Positions 1 through 12,232 of a stretch of 64,000 nt of DNA are shown here, in pieces. The stretch spans positions 460,580 through 524,579 of the forward strand of contig JXTC01000118.1 in NCBI GenBank assembly GCA_002914845.1, given 5' to 3'. The DNA is from Trema orientale (lineage: Eukaryota > Streptophyta > Magnoliopsida > Rosales > Cannabaceae). Each line of letters starts with the position of its first letter. The stretch's first letter is position 1. The notes beneath the pieces were generated by a model. It was given only the letters and a program-made list of their open reading frames with translations, did no database searches and had not been told where the DNA came from. The position numbers were made by a program, and so were the translations under genes.

Positions 1-2590
1 TACCTCCATTGTGATATCAACACATCAATAGTCCGGATAAGACTATTACATTCTCAATGTTAATGGACCGTACTAATAATATTTAATTAAATATCTCAAA
101 CTTTAATTAATTATTACACACTATATTTAGTTTATTATCCATAAATTTAATCCTCATGTATATAACGCTTATATGCTAAATTTATGGTCACATAAATAAA
201 CCAGAGATTTTATGATATTTAATGACATACTAATTATGTACAAATTCAAATAGAAAAATGCCATTTTATTAATTCAGCAAATATTCAAAATATACATGTT
301 TTTAGGCCATAAACCCTAACAATACTAGTGTTATTATTTTCTTAAACATAGAATAACGAGCGCAACTTTCATTTAAAAAATCTTCCCAAATTAAGGAGAG
401 ATAACAACTTATTTCATAAAATTACGAACTGCCTAGAAGAATTAAACGAGAATTATATAAGAGTTACAAATAAGTTGCATGTTACATACTATGTACATAA
501 ATACACATTTCTAAATAAAATATCATAAATAAATATGCATGTAAATTAAAAGTTTGACAAGTTTAGCGGCATATATATACATAAACACAATCACTAATTC
601 TCACATGTATTTAACATAAAATTATATTTTCTAATTTTATACGAAACCTAATACGATATAATAATTGGTAGTTAAAACCAATTAATCATAAGAAGAAACA
701 AGTTTTTTTCGTAGAAGTTAAGGAGAAAAAAAAATCTAGAGCGATAAAAAGAGATAAAATGAAAATACAAAAAAAAAAAAGAAAAAACTCACATTAAATA
801 GATTACAAGTATTTGAGGACAGAGAAATAACTAAAATTTGATTTCCGAAAATATAGAAATTCAGAATTTAATGTAAAAATATATTAATTAATTGATATAA
901 TATGTAAAGATCACACACATATATATAGGCAGGTATTTATTTTAGGTATTGTTAAAATTGGTCACGCACGTTGGTAAAAATGGAGAGAGAACATTATTAA
1001 ATAATATATATTTATTTTTATTAATTTTTTTCAACTACCTAAATTATAATAAATGTTAGATTATGACACGAGAGCTAAAAGAAATAACTATTAGATTGAG
1101 AAGCTATATATACATATTTCCCAAAAATATATGTCCCTTGCCTATATGTGGCTTCGCCATTGCATGCAACCATATAAATCATACCTCTTATATACATTTA
1201 TTGGCGTTGGGACAAGATCAATATGACTCCACTATCTAAGAGACCTTTTAGACAAATCTTATAGACACACAAAAAGGTACTCTCAATCACCAAACATGCA
1301 AAACTATCCCAAAAAAAAAAAAAAAATCAATCACCAAATATGCAAATAACGAGTTAGTAACTGGAATTCTTTCATAGAGATTCTAAGAATAGAAGAAAAG
1401 ACTATTTAATTATCTTTATAAATTTTTCTCTTGCTAAAAAAAGATTGTTCAATATCTTTGTGAATTTATCTCGTTCTGAAAACTTACTTCTTAATTTATG
1501 TTTGTGTCTTTTTCAAGATTACCTATTCCTTTTTTATAGAAAAAGCGAAAACTTGGAGAGCCAGAGAAGTTCTACACGCCTACTGGCAAGTCGATAGAGG
1601 CATGTAGCCTTCTATCAAATTTTATCGTCAAATTAAAGAAACGAAAAACAAAAGCAATTTTACCGAACATACTTTTGAAAAGTATTTCCACTTTTTTTAT
1701 TAAAAAAAATAAAAAAAAAATTGTTTAAATAAGTGGTTACCAAACAAGCACTATAAGCTTTTATCCTTCAAAAACTAATCTCCTATTGTTCATACTAGAA
1801 ATACTACAAGCTAGCTCATTATATAGTGCAAATTTTGTTGTCCGAACTAGTCCAATCTAATAATAGTGTAATCATAGCCATAAGCCAGCCTGAGGATCTT
1901 ATGTGATATTTGCAGTTGGCTCCAAATAATTAACAAGTTTTTTAATTAATTAATTTTAGAAATCATACCAGTATAAGATTGAAATTGCACTCTAACTGTC
2001 TATAACTACATTTAATTTAATTTCTTATGCAATATTGATTCTTTGCTCAGTCACCCATTTGAATAACATCATGAGAACATCTCTCAATGGTTTCTTAGTT
2101 CTTCCTTATCTCTCTAAAGATCGTTAGTAAACATATTTCTAACTATATCGGTGTTGACACGTTTAGGCCTAAGACTAGTGATCAAGTCCTAAAATCCACT
2201 AAGAGGTGTTATTTCATAAAATTCTATACTGTCTACTATAGTTCTATATTTTAACAAATATGTATTACAAAATAATAAAATATATTGATCTAACCACTAT
2301 TTACAGTTCAAGTAAATTTATATTTGAGAACACATATAACTAAATCAAGATTTAGAGTGAAGCTAATCAATACCTATGAAATTTTTTCTTTTGACATATA
2401 TCAAAAGAATTTCACTTGTGACCCAACTAAATGTGTATACTAATACACCAGCTAACTTTTGTTGAACAAAATAAGCCAAATATTTTTCTAAAATCTGCTG
2501 CAACATAAAAAAGTGTCATCCTTTATTTTTATAATGTGAATTATATTTAAGTCATTTATATTCATATTTTTAAATCCATATCATAATCGC
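1..2590. other. gene-free AT-rich DNA
   Basis: No open frame with protein-like composition and no clear repeat boundary. Short poly-A/T tracts occur, for example near 765-780 and 1310-1325. I see nothing assignable here. Confidence 0.6.
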
Positions 2591-3450
2591 TTGAAACATA
2601 CTATCGGGAGTGATTTCTCCAAAATCTTCAAAAAATGACACGTGGCAAAGTTGGAAATAATACATCGCAATGATATGCCTAAAACGACACTAAACCCGCT
2701 ATGGGACGACCAAGTCTCCAGTATTGGAAGACCAGGTACCGGCTCGGCCTAATGACCCACGAAGATGATCTAAACGACGCTTGAGTAATGGAACGCCTGA
2801 GTAAAGCACCAAGAAGACCGAGTTTACAAATAAGAAGATCAGTTCCCAGCCAACATGTACGTTTTATGCCAATCAGATGAGGACCCATAATGGAAAACTA
2901 ACGGAGAATCATGGGGAAAAGCAGCCGACCACTAAGCAACTACATAATCTCGACTAAGAGATAAGATAAAGGTGGCGTAGGAAATAGAGAGGTTGACACC
3001 TGGCCTAGTCATGTGCTCTTGTCTATACAAGCGGGTATGTAAGATTCTTTTCTATCTTTTCAGGGACACATGGATATCAACCCTAATATTTTGGGGACCA
3101 CAAGATCACTATAAATAGTCTCATATTCACTTAAAAGAAGTAAGCCACCATAAATCTCTAAAACCCTATTTGTCTTATTGCATTTTCTCTCCTTACTGCT
3201 CTTTACTGTTTATTTACTATTCCTTCAAGTACTTTATTGAATATATCATTAACTACTTTTTTGTGGAGGAGATTTGGTAGGTACCATACCGGTGCCACCC
3301 CGATAAGCTGGTGAAAAGTCTATTTATGACATTTTTCAAGGTTATACGGATAATACCTATATTAAATATGGATTTTGACATCCTTTGAGAAAGAACCACT
3401 CATGGGTACATGGCACGTATTAGTTCACGGACCAAAATCTACACCAACAC
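2590..3450 (+). mobile_element. LTR-like promoter module (uncertain)
   Basis: This stretch is less AT-rich than its surroundings. It has a TATA box (TATAAATA, 3110-3117) followed by a leader-like pyrimidine-rich stretch, and a TGACACGTGGC G-box-like motif near 2637. The architecture resembles the U3-R-U5 of a plant LTR retrotransposon. I could not find matching TG/CA termini with a target-site duplication, so the borders are approximate and a solo LTR is only inferred. Confidence 0.3.
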
Positions 3451-4700
3451 GTACTGTACAAGTAAATTGATCATTCAAATAATATTATGCATGAATAATA
3501 ACTGAATAATACTTTAATATTTTTATTAATATGAAAATATTTTCCTACATAAAAATCAATTGCTTTTACGAGCCTACCCCTAACAACATGTTCCCACAGA
3601 CTCCACATTCAGCAACTTGAGTATTATTGTTACAACTTAAATTTTGAATCTCTCTAAGAAATTATTAAAAAATGTAACTCACAAATTGTCACGTCACTTT
3701 ATGCATGATATTTTAGAATGGTGTAGGTAAAGATTTGATGTCCATTTTTTTATCTCTTCTTTCATGCGGACGGTACAAGCCTTCTCTTTCCACGCCTAAA
3801 ATTCTTCATCATTCTAATAAAAATTATTTCCACGATGACAGAATATAGTACTTTTGATAGCTAATCAATGTCTCTAAGGCCAAAAAAACTAAAAAAAAAA
3901 AGACACACGCACATAATTAAGTGACACATTCGCCGACAAGCTAGATAAGAATACTAGAATATTATAACCAATTTGGTAGAGCGATAGATTTTAAAGAAAA
4001 TACTTTTAATTGTGCTGAAAGAAAAATTCGTTATAGCGTAAAGTAGCTGAATATTTGGTAAACTATAATTTTAAAGTATTGTGACTTGAAAAAACTGTAT
4101 TAAAGTGTTTAGTAAACTGTATGACTGAATTATTGTGCAAATATAAAAGACCAAAATAAATATCATTATAGAATTATGTATATTTATAAAAAGAGTTTAT
4201 TAATATTTTTTACAATTATGCATATTTGTACATACTAAACATATCAATACTTTTTTTTTAAAATGATATGAGAATAAACTCAATTAAATTAGCTACTCAA
4301 TTAAATTTATTTTATTTTATTTTAATTTACTTTATTTTCTTCTGAATTTAAAAGTTCAATAAAAAATCAATTTGGTTACTTCAAAATAACTAATATGAAA
4401 AGTATTTTAATCAATTATGATTTAAATATATTAATATTTTTTAAAAAAAAAATTGGTATGAAAAGAAACTCAATTAAATGTTTAACATTTTTACTTTTAA
4501 GTGAGGATATTTTATCCATTATGATTTATTCATTAAAAGATAGTGCAGATTCCCACATAATCTAAAAGTCAAAGTTGTCTTAGGCTAACTTTGGCTTTTG
4601 ACTGTAGTTTTGTCAAAAATTATTAAATAATTTGATTTTTAGGTTTTTACCGAACATTTTTTGGCCCATAGATTATTCAAAAAGTACTTTTAGCTTTGAA
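3451..4700. other. gene-free AT-rich DNA
   Basis: Very AT-rich with many homopolymer runs. No coding frame, RNA gene or bounded repeat is visible. Confidence 0.55.
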
Positions 4701-4704
4701 TTGC

Positions 4705-5185
4705 AATTATTGTACCACTTTAGCTCCCAGACTTTTAAGTTACATAGTAGTGGTTGTTGAATTACGTATTTGTTATAATAATGATCTTTTTGTTATAAAC
4801 TATTAATTTTCTATTAAAAAATGTCATGGACAAAGTGTATAATTTGGCATTATTTGTTTTTATAGGTCAAAATTTTATTCTCAGCCATAGTTACTAAACT
4901 CTATACTTTGTATATAACTCATTTCTGTTAAAAATTTAATAATTTTTGAAAAAAATTGGTCATTGCTGCAATAATTATATAAGTTTTGGTAGTTTATAGT
5001 ATAAGTTGAAATTTTAAATCTCATTATTAACCATAATTATCAAATTGGCTTTGTATTTACTTATTTCTGTTAAATATTTAACAGTTTGTGACAAAAAGGG
5101 TCATTATAGTAAAAATTATATAATTAAGGATCACTACTGTGTAAGTTGAAAATTGGAAGGCCAAAATAATATGACAGGTATAATT
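4705..5185. mobile_element. foldback (long inverted-repeat) element
   Basis: The first and last ~110 bp are diverged inverted copies of each other. Left-arm segments such as TACATAGTAGTGG and TAATGATCTTTTTGTTATAAAC pair with right-arm segments near 5060-5150 whose reverse complement reads TACACAGTAGTGATCC and TAATGACCCTTTTTGTCACA. No coding capacity. The architecture matches non-autonomous Mutator-like/foldback elements. Borders are approximate and no target-site duplication was resolved. Confidence 0.55.
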
Positions 5186-5259
5186 CATGGGTTCGTAATG
5201 CCATTAACACTTAAAGTTCAAGAAAAGATTTACAGAAAAACAAAAGAGCCAATAAATTG

Positions 5260-5717
5260 TGTTGAAGGGTATGTTAGGTTACTCGTGTAACCTAGTATGT
5301 GGGCCATAGTTTTTATAACAATTATATAATATTAGGGCTGTCTCATTAAGTGGGACCAATTAAGTGATCTAATTTAGGGCTCAGGAAGTTACCTGTTAAG
5401 TGTGGACTCTGTAATGTGTGGTTACCTAATCCTAGTCCAATAAGGATTGATGGGGTCTCTATTGGTGACTAGTATATAAAGACATAACTATAGAGTCTTG
5501 GTCCCCAAGCTAAATAGAACGTGTGCTCTTCTGCTCTACCTCCATCAATAGAGAGAGTACCCATTGAGCATACATAGAGTATTCTGACTGTGGAAGGCCT
5601 TCTACCCTCAGGCTCTAATCAGTTAATCGCTTCCGCTTACGTGATCACATCCTTTGCTGTCAGACACAATGGATTCAGGTTAGTCACGAGTTTCTCTCAA
5701 CAAATCTTTTTCTGACA
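5260..5717 (+). mobile_element. solo LTR, copia-like
   Basis: About 458 bp starting TGTTGAAGGG and ending CTGACA, with a TATA box (TATATAAAGA near 5473) followed by a leader rich in CT and short GAG blocks. The 5-bp flanks are AATTG (5255-5259) and ATTTG (5718-5722), a 4/5 match. No primer-binding site or coding sequence follows, so it is read as a solo LTR. The right border is less certain than the left. Confidence 0.5.
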
Positions 5718-6114
5718 ATTTGGCATGACAGATTCTGGGATTATATTTGATTTATTAATCCATTATGTACATCTAACAGGGTAATGTTTCGTAATACTGT
5801 TTTGTGATTTGCCTCAATTCTTTTAGTATTTCTTTGTATCCTATTTTATTTTAGATTTTGGGCTCCAAAAGCCTAATGCAAACTCATTCCAAACATAAAA
5901 CCGGAAAGCCAATCATAAGTTCGAGCTACATGCCTTTATGGTTAAAATTTTGGCTTAATTTAAAAAATCAAAACTCGCCAAATCGAACCTAATCTAAAAA
6001 TTTTGGGAAGTATATCTTGCTATTTTTTTAAAAATAATACAAAAAATACGATATTTTCAAAATAATTATTTTTCCATACGACATTTTAAAAATAATTATT
6101 TTTCCAAGCCCGAC

Positions 6115-7215
6115 TCGTTACGTGCCTGTGTCGTACATATACTATGCTCGTGCCCGATTTCGTGCCATTAACCTGTCATTATCGTGCTTGTCTATTTCGT
6201 ACCTAGTTGTTCCCGTTTTCTATATTATACTATTATCGTGCCTAATTCTGCCCATTTCCAGTACTGTACTATTTTTTGTGCCTAATCGTGCCTATTTTTT
6301 TCTGTGCCTAATCGTGCTCATTTTCGATATTGTGCTATTTTTATGTTTAATCATGCCTGTTTGCGATATTATGCCATTTTCATACTAATTACACCCGTTT
6401 TAGATTCTATGTTATATCTATGCTTAATCGTGCTTTTTTTCATTATGTTATTTGTGTGTCTAAGGGCCCAGATTTTATATCATATATGATTTGAAGCCTA
6501 GTTATTTCAATTTTTAAACCCTTATTATTCTTGCTCTATAATCATGCTCATTATTTTTAATAATATTAGAAATATTTCCTTTTAAGTAATTATGAATTAT
6601 GAAATGTTAATTATTATGTAATAGAAAGAAATTATTTTAAAATTGAGATATCTTTTATATAAAAATAAATCTAAATTAAAATATTAGAATTTACGTGAGA
6701 AATGATAATTAATCTAAATTTCTATAGTTAAAGTATATTTCAACTAAATTGGGGCCTATTCAAATTATATCATATAACCCAAAAGTTATTATTGGCACCA
6801 AACTGAATTGTAATTTTTTTCTTAACTTTTTTAAGGATTTTTCATAAGAAATGAGTTTTGCCTTAGATTCTTAATATCTTAACGTAATATTTTTAATATA
6901 TATTATTTTCACATTAAAATATTTTAATTTTAATTTTTCTAATTTTTTTACATTTATTGTATTAAAATTATGCCCAAAAAATTAAAATAAATTTAATTTT
7001 AGTATATTTTTTGCAAACTAATTATTTTTCTTAATTATGCCTACTGTGCCTATTATTCGTGCATGTCATATCATGTGTGGTGCCTGTGCCTGTGCTGACC
7101 CGAACACATTCACTTATTGTGTTGTGCCAACTCGGGCACGGTTATTAATCATGCCGTGCAATTTTGTGCTGGACACACTTACTAATCATGTCGTACCCGT
7201 GCCAGCCCATTTAGA
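6115..7215. repeat. degenerate short-period repeat (CGTGCC/AATCGTGC)
   Basis: Two blocks (6115-6450 and 7035-7215) contain many irregular copies of motifs such as GTGCCTAATCGTGCC spaced about 25-35 bp, separated by plain AT-rich DNA. Open frames across them are low-complexity and not protein-like. The motif resembles the interior of decayed hAT-like elements in this window (compare 15291-16104), but no terminal repeats were found. Confidence 0.45.
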
Positions 7216-7234
7216 CACTACTAGTTGTAACCAA

Positions 7235-7895
7235 TGAATAGATCCTAAAGAAACCAATTTGATTGTTGGAAACCAGAAAATAAAGGTTATTGGAAACTAG
7301 AGAAAAATGTTATTTGAAACCAATTTAATTGCTAGAAACCATAAACCAATTTGATTACTAGAAACCGAGAAACTAATTTAGAAAGAGAAAAATGCAATTG
7401 GTTTCTTGCAATGGAAAAATAATTATTTTGGGAATTTCATATTTTTTATATTATTTTTTAAAAAATAGTATTGGATACACTTTTCTCTATAGGTTTTTAA
7501 GTGAAAATGATACTCCGTATAACTTTTTTTTTATATATACCAAAAATATGACCTTCCCAAAATAATTATTTTTCAGTAGGATATTTAGTGGCATTTTTCT
7601 AACTATTTTACTTACTGGAAACCGATAAACCAATTTAGTTACTAGAAACTGAAATGTCAATTTAGTTACTAAAAACTAATTTAGTTTCTTGTCACCAATA
7701 ATCAAATATCAAAGAAACCAGTTTGATTACTGAAAACCAGAAAACAAAGGTTATTGGAAACTAGAAAAAAATATTACTTGAAACCAATTTGGTTTGCTAG
7801 AAAACATTAAGTAATTTGGTTACTAGAAACTAAGAAACCAATTTTGTTACTAGAAACTATTTTAGTTTATTGTAACCAAAATATTTAGAAAAAAA
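7235..7895. repeat. cluster of GAAACCAATTTGGTTTC-type repeats
   Basis: About fifteen irregular copies of GAAACCAATTTGATTACT or its relatives, several palindromic, in roughly 650 bp. A related cluster lies at 9500-9830 and 9915-10135. No coding potential. Confidence 0.5.
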
Positions 7896-9135
7896 TGTCG
7901 CTGAATGTTGTACAGAAAAATAATTATTTTAGGAATATCTTATTTTTGGTATTATTTTTGAATACTTAGTATAAGTGCCCAAATCCCTTTTAATAAGAGC
8001 TTTTTAAGCGAATTGGCCGAATTAACACTATTTGAAAAATAATTGTTTTTTTAAACATTGTTAAACAATGGTCGAAATTTGAAACTTATTTAAAAACTGA
8101 TTGTTTTCCATATTTATCAGATCAAAATATATTGATTTATTTTTAAAAAAATTAATTTACTTTTTTTAAAACATTCTTTTTTTTAAAATTCGAAAGTCCA
8201 ACCCAAAAATTTGATTTTAGATGAGCTTGAGTACGATGTAAACAATAGAGGAAATTTGATTTTTTTTTAGTAATTGTTCAAAAAAAATTGAAAAATCTCA
8301 GATTTTAATTAGGAAAATAAACACTTTTAGTATTTAAAACAATACCACTTTTTATTAACTAATGAGATATTAGAATGTTACCTCAAGTAATTAGATTGAA
8401 TATCCCAAGTAACTCAACTGGTTGTCTCGAGTACCATTGAAAATACAAATTTTGAAAGAAAAAAAAGTGATATTTTTCAAAATATTTACTAAAAATATTA
8501 ATTTTCTAAAATACTTTTAAAAAATTATATTTTTCTAAATCAATCTCTGATTTTTAAAAAAATTCAACCCATCTGAGAATTTTCAATTTTTGATACTTTG
8601 GGCTTGGAATTTTGTAAGAAGCCCTAAACAATAATGAACAAAATTACATACCACACTATTCCAATATCAGTGTGGAAGTATACCAACTCACTTGGTATAC
8701 ATATTCTGTTAGTGAAGGTAAACGTCAAAAACATTCTACTAAAATATTGCAAAAGATATGTTAAAATTATAGAAAAATAATAAACACAACAAGTACATGT
8801 TACTCTTTTTTTCTTTCTGAGTTGATGTTACTAAATTAAAGAGAAAATTAGGCCCTCTACGACCTTTTTAGAAAGAGTTTTGGACACTTATACTTATTTT
8901 TCAAAAAATATTATCAAATTTATGACCTTTCAAAAATAATTAAATCTGTACGACCTTTTTAAGGTATTTTTCTAAATACTTTCGGAGCTAGAAAATGTGG
9001 GGGCATTTTAGTAAATAAGCCATCTTTTTTTTTAATTTTTTTTTTTACAGGAAACCTTTGAGGTTTTTTGGAAACCAATTTGATTTCCTATTAATGGAAT
9101 GTCTTGTACGTAAGTAAATCACAAGAAACTATAAA
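7896..9135. other. gene-free AT-rich DNA
   Basis: No gene, RNA or bounded element is seen. Some phrases near 8860-8990 (ACGACCTTTTTA) recur, suggesting old repeat debris. Confidence 0.5.
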
Positions 9136-9496
9136 GGGCCCGTTTGGTTCGCTTATTTGAATGAGTATACTTGAATGGAAATTATAGAATGTGTTATAAT
9201 TGGAATGGGAGATATTTGAATGGAAAAAATAGTGGAATGTGTTGTAATTAGAATGGGAGCATTGGAAATGGACCATTCAAAAACACCTCCTCCCCTCCAT
9301 TCTTATTCATGATACAAAAAAACCATTCCAATGGTTAACTTTTTGGATAGACCATTTGAATGGAAAAACTGAATTGTTGAGACAAACACACATTCTATAA
9401 GATTATTTGAATGGAAAAACTGAATTGTTGAAACAAACACATATTCAAATCGATTTTCTATTCCAATGGAATGGAATGGTTGAAACAAACGGGGCC
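9136..9496. mobile_element. Tourist-like MITE, family GGGCCCGTTTGG
   Basis: A 361-bp element with terminal inverted repeats: the left end GGGCCCGTTTGGTTCGC pairs with the right end, whose reverse complement is GGCCCCGTTTGTTTCAAC. The interior has repeated TTGAATGGAA motifs and no coding capacity. Flanks are A-rich, so a 3-bp duplication (AAA) is possible but weak. A second member lies at 10844-11229. Confidence 0.65.
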
Positions 9497-9499
9497 AAA

Positions 9500-10135
9500 A
9501 GGTTTCCTGGAAACTAGTTTGGTTTCCTTTAGCAGAATGTCCTGTACATAAATAAATTACAAGAAATCACAAATATTTTCTGGAAATTATCGTGGTTTCC
9601 TTTTAGCAAAATACTAATTTAGTTTCTCAAGTAACTTGGAAACTAATTTGATTTCTACTCAAAGCTACTCAATATCAATTTGGTTTTTCTAGTTTCTATA
9701 GTAATTATTTACAAAGATTGGTTACCTAAATTGGTTTCTAGTTACTACTCGAAACTAATTTGGTTTCCACTCGAAACTAATTTGGTTTCCACTCGATACA
9801 AATTTGGTTTCAAGAATAGCCATAACTATTTTTTTTTTTTTTAGAAAACCAAATTATTTTGAGCAAACAATATTTTTTATTTATTTTATTATTATTATTA
9901 TTATTGAAAATGAGAAACCATTATGGTTTCTCAGGTTGAATTCGAGAAACTAATGTAAAACTAATTTGATTTCTACTCAAAACTTTAAAAACAACAAAGA
10001 TTAAAAAAAAAAAGATGTTATTTTATTATTATTTTTATTATTGAAAATGAGAAACCATTGTAGTTTCTCATGCTAAATTGGAGAAAGCAATGTGGTTTCT
10101 CAGGTTGAATCTGAGAAATTAATTTAATTTCTACT
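9500..10135. repeat. second cluster of GAAACTAATTTGGTTTCC repeats
   Basis: At least ten copies of AAACTAATTTGGTTTC and inverted relatives, including three near-tandem copies at 9740-9810, and two copies of a block around GAAAATGAGAAACCATT (near 9905 and 10045). Non-coding. Confidence 0.45.
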
Positions 10136-10843
10136 CAGAACTTTAAAAACAACAAAGATTTAAAAAAAAAAAAAAAGGAGTAATAAGGCTCAATGGAAAA
10201 AGAAAAAGAAAATGAATTTTGAAAAATGAATTTAGAAAAGAGAAAATGAAAATAGGAATAAATAAAGGAGTGAGACAAAAAGTAGATAAAGTGAAGGTGA
10301 ATAGAGTGGAACGCAGGTCTCAAATATTAGAGTGTTTTAGCCCAACCACTTTCACCAGCTTATGTTTTAGTTTATTTATTTTACTTTTTAATTAATAAAT
10401 TTTTTTTTTCAGAGATGGACGAATTTACACCTTTATCACCACACATTAGACCGTATAAATAGAAATATTTTCTCATAGATCGTATGAAATATTATTTAAT
10501 TTTTATAGGTCGTATTTTGGTAAATATTTTCAAAAAAACCGTATAAAATGTCATTTTTCCTTTTTTTAGAAAAGAATTAGAAAAATACGATGGGTTCAGT
10601 TTTTCTAGATTTGGTACGACATTTTTAAAAAAAAAATACTATTTTTTGAAATTTTTTTAGAAAAATGCTATTTTTTAAAAGTAGTAACTAGAAATTAGCA
10701 ACCGGTTCTTGAGCACTGGTAACTAATAACCAAATGTGTTTATAACTAGTATCTAACTAGTAACTGGTAACTAGTTTCAGAATTTGGTAACTGGTAATTA
10801 TTTTTAAAATGATATTTTTTTTAAATTTTTTTTAAAAAGCGAT
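10136..10843. other. AT-rich DNA with GGTAACTAGT tract
   Basis: No gene. The stretch 10680-10800 has repeated GTAACTGGTAACTAGT-like words. A related tract recurs at 34165-34260 and 34541-34620, so it is probably part of a dispersed repeat. A long poly-A tract lies near 10161-10176. Confidence 0.4.
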
Positions 10844-11229
10844 GGCCCCGTCTGTTTCACATATTCCATTCTATTCAAATGGAAAGTTTATTAGAATGAA
10901 TGTTTATTTTAATAATTCCAATTTTTTTATTTAAATGGTCTTTTGGAATAGGCATTTATTTCAACAATTTAGTTTTTCTATTCAAATGGTCCATCAGTCA
11001 CATCAATCATTGAAATGAGTTTTTTGTGTCTTTGAATGAAAATGGAGCCTATGAGGTATTTTTAAATAGTCCATTTTATTGTCTCTCATTCTAATTACAA
11101 CTCATTATACTTTATTTCACTTCAAATATCTCTTATTCTAATTATAACACATTCCACAATTTTCATTATAACTCATTCCACGATTTCTATTTAAATACAT
11201 CCATTCAAATAAGTGAACCAAACAAGGCC
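10844..11229. mobile_element. Tourist-like MITE, family GGCCCCGT
   Basis: A 386-bp element starting GGCCCCGTCTGTTTCAC and ending GTGAACCAAACAAGGCC (inverted terminal repeats), flanked by GAT on both sides (10841-10843 and 11230-11232). It shares interior motifs (TTCAAATGG, ATTCTAATTACAAC) with 9136-9496 but in inverted orientation. Confidence 0.65.
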
Positions 11230-11662
11230 GATATTTTTCTAAAAAAGGCTGTACGAAAAATAATAATAAAAATTATCCACCGTATTTTTTTGATTTTTTT
11301 TTAGTTTTTATAGGTAAAAGTGTTTGAAATCCTAAATTACACCTAAGTTATGTCTTAACCGCTCCTACAGAGTGACCCCATCTTTGTTCACTATTGGTCC
11401 CATTTTCAACAAGTTAATTGAGACTCTTAATTTTGGTTCTTTTCATCATGTAATAAAATATAATAACTACAAATTACTAGAGTCAGATTAAATCAGAAAC
11501 AGAAAGGTAAATTATACAAAACAAAAAAGAAATGGATTTACACACTTAAGAAGAAAAATGGTAAAGTACATCAGAAAAAGGTTAAAGAATACCCTTCTTA
11601 CTTTTTTTATCCTTTGATAATAGTCTCTTTCTTTTTTTTTTTTCCGGGTGGCTTAGTTTTTT
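11230..11662. other. gene-free AT-rich DNA
   Basis: Nothing assignable beyond T-rich tracts (11630-11644). Confidence 0.5.
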
Positions 11663-12223
11663 GGGTTTTTAGCATGATTAGTCCCTGAATTTTTGGATGA
11701 TTTGCAATGTATCTCCTGATTTTTTTATTAGCAATTAGGACCCTTAATTTAGGATTTTTGGCATGATTAGTCCCTGAATTTTTCGTTGATTTGCAGTGTA
11801 TCCCCTGAACTTTTTTTTTTGGCAATTAGGACCCTGAATTTAGGATTTTTGGCATGATTAGCCCCTGAATTTTTCGCTGATTTGCAATATATCCCCTGAG
11901 TTATGTGCAAATTTTTTAAGAACATAATGGTTATCTCACTTAGTTTAGAGACAAAAATAACAAATGGGAGTTTGGAGGGAAAAAATAGTTTTGAAATTCA
12001 AATTTTTAAATAATTAAAGAATAAATTATAAATCAACGAAAAATTCAGGGGGCTAATCATGCCAAAAATCCTAAATTCAGGGTCTTAATTACCAAAAAAA
12101 AAAAGTTCAAGGGATACATTGTAAAAAATTCTAAATTTAAGGTCCTAATTGCCAAAAAAAAAAAGTTTAGGGGATACATTACGAGTCATCGAAAAATTCA
12201 GGGATTAATTATGCCAAAAACCC
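11663..12223. mobile_element. foldback MITE, Mutator-like, 561 bp
   Basis: A long inverted repeat. The left arm (11663-11905) contains about three tandem monomers of ~85 bp with the phrase GGCATGATTAGTCCCTGAAT; the right arm (about 12030-12223) carries the same monomers inverted. Ends are GGGTTTTTAGCATGATTA and its inverted partner ending GCCAAAAACCC. Flanks TAGTTTTTT (11654-11662) and TAATTTTTT (12224-12232) match at 8 of 9 bases, the duplication size of Mutator-like elements. Open frames inside are arm artefacts. Confidence 0.7.
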
Positions 12224-12232
12224 TAATTTTTT

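Noticed and set aside
2679-2888. 69-aa minus-strand frame
   Set aside because: Within a probable LTR-like segment; no domain or splice context.
6122-6388. 88-aa plus-strand frame
   Set aside because: Arises from the CGTGCCTAATCGTGCC short-period repeat; hydrophobic low-complexity sequence in two frames at once.
11607-11825. 72-aa frame with repeated KIQGLIM-like words
   Set aside because: Repeats reflect the tandem monomers of the foldback element, not a protein.
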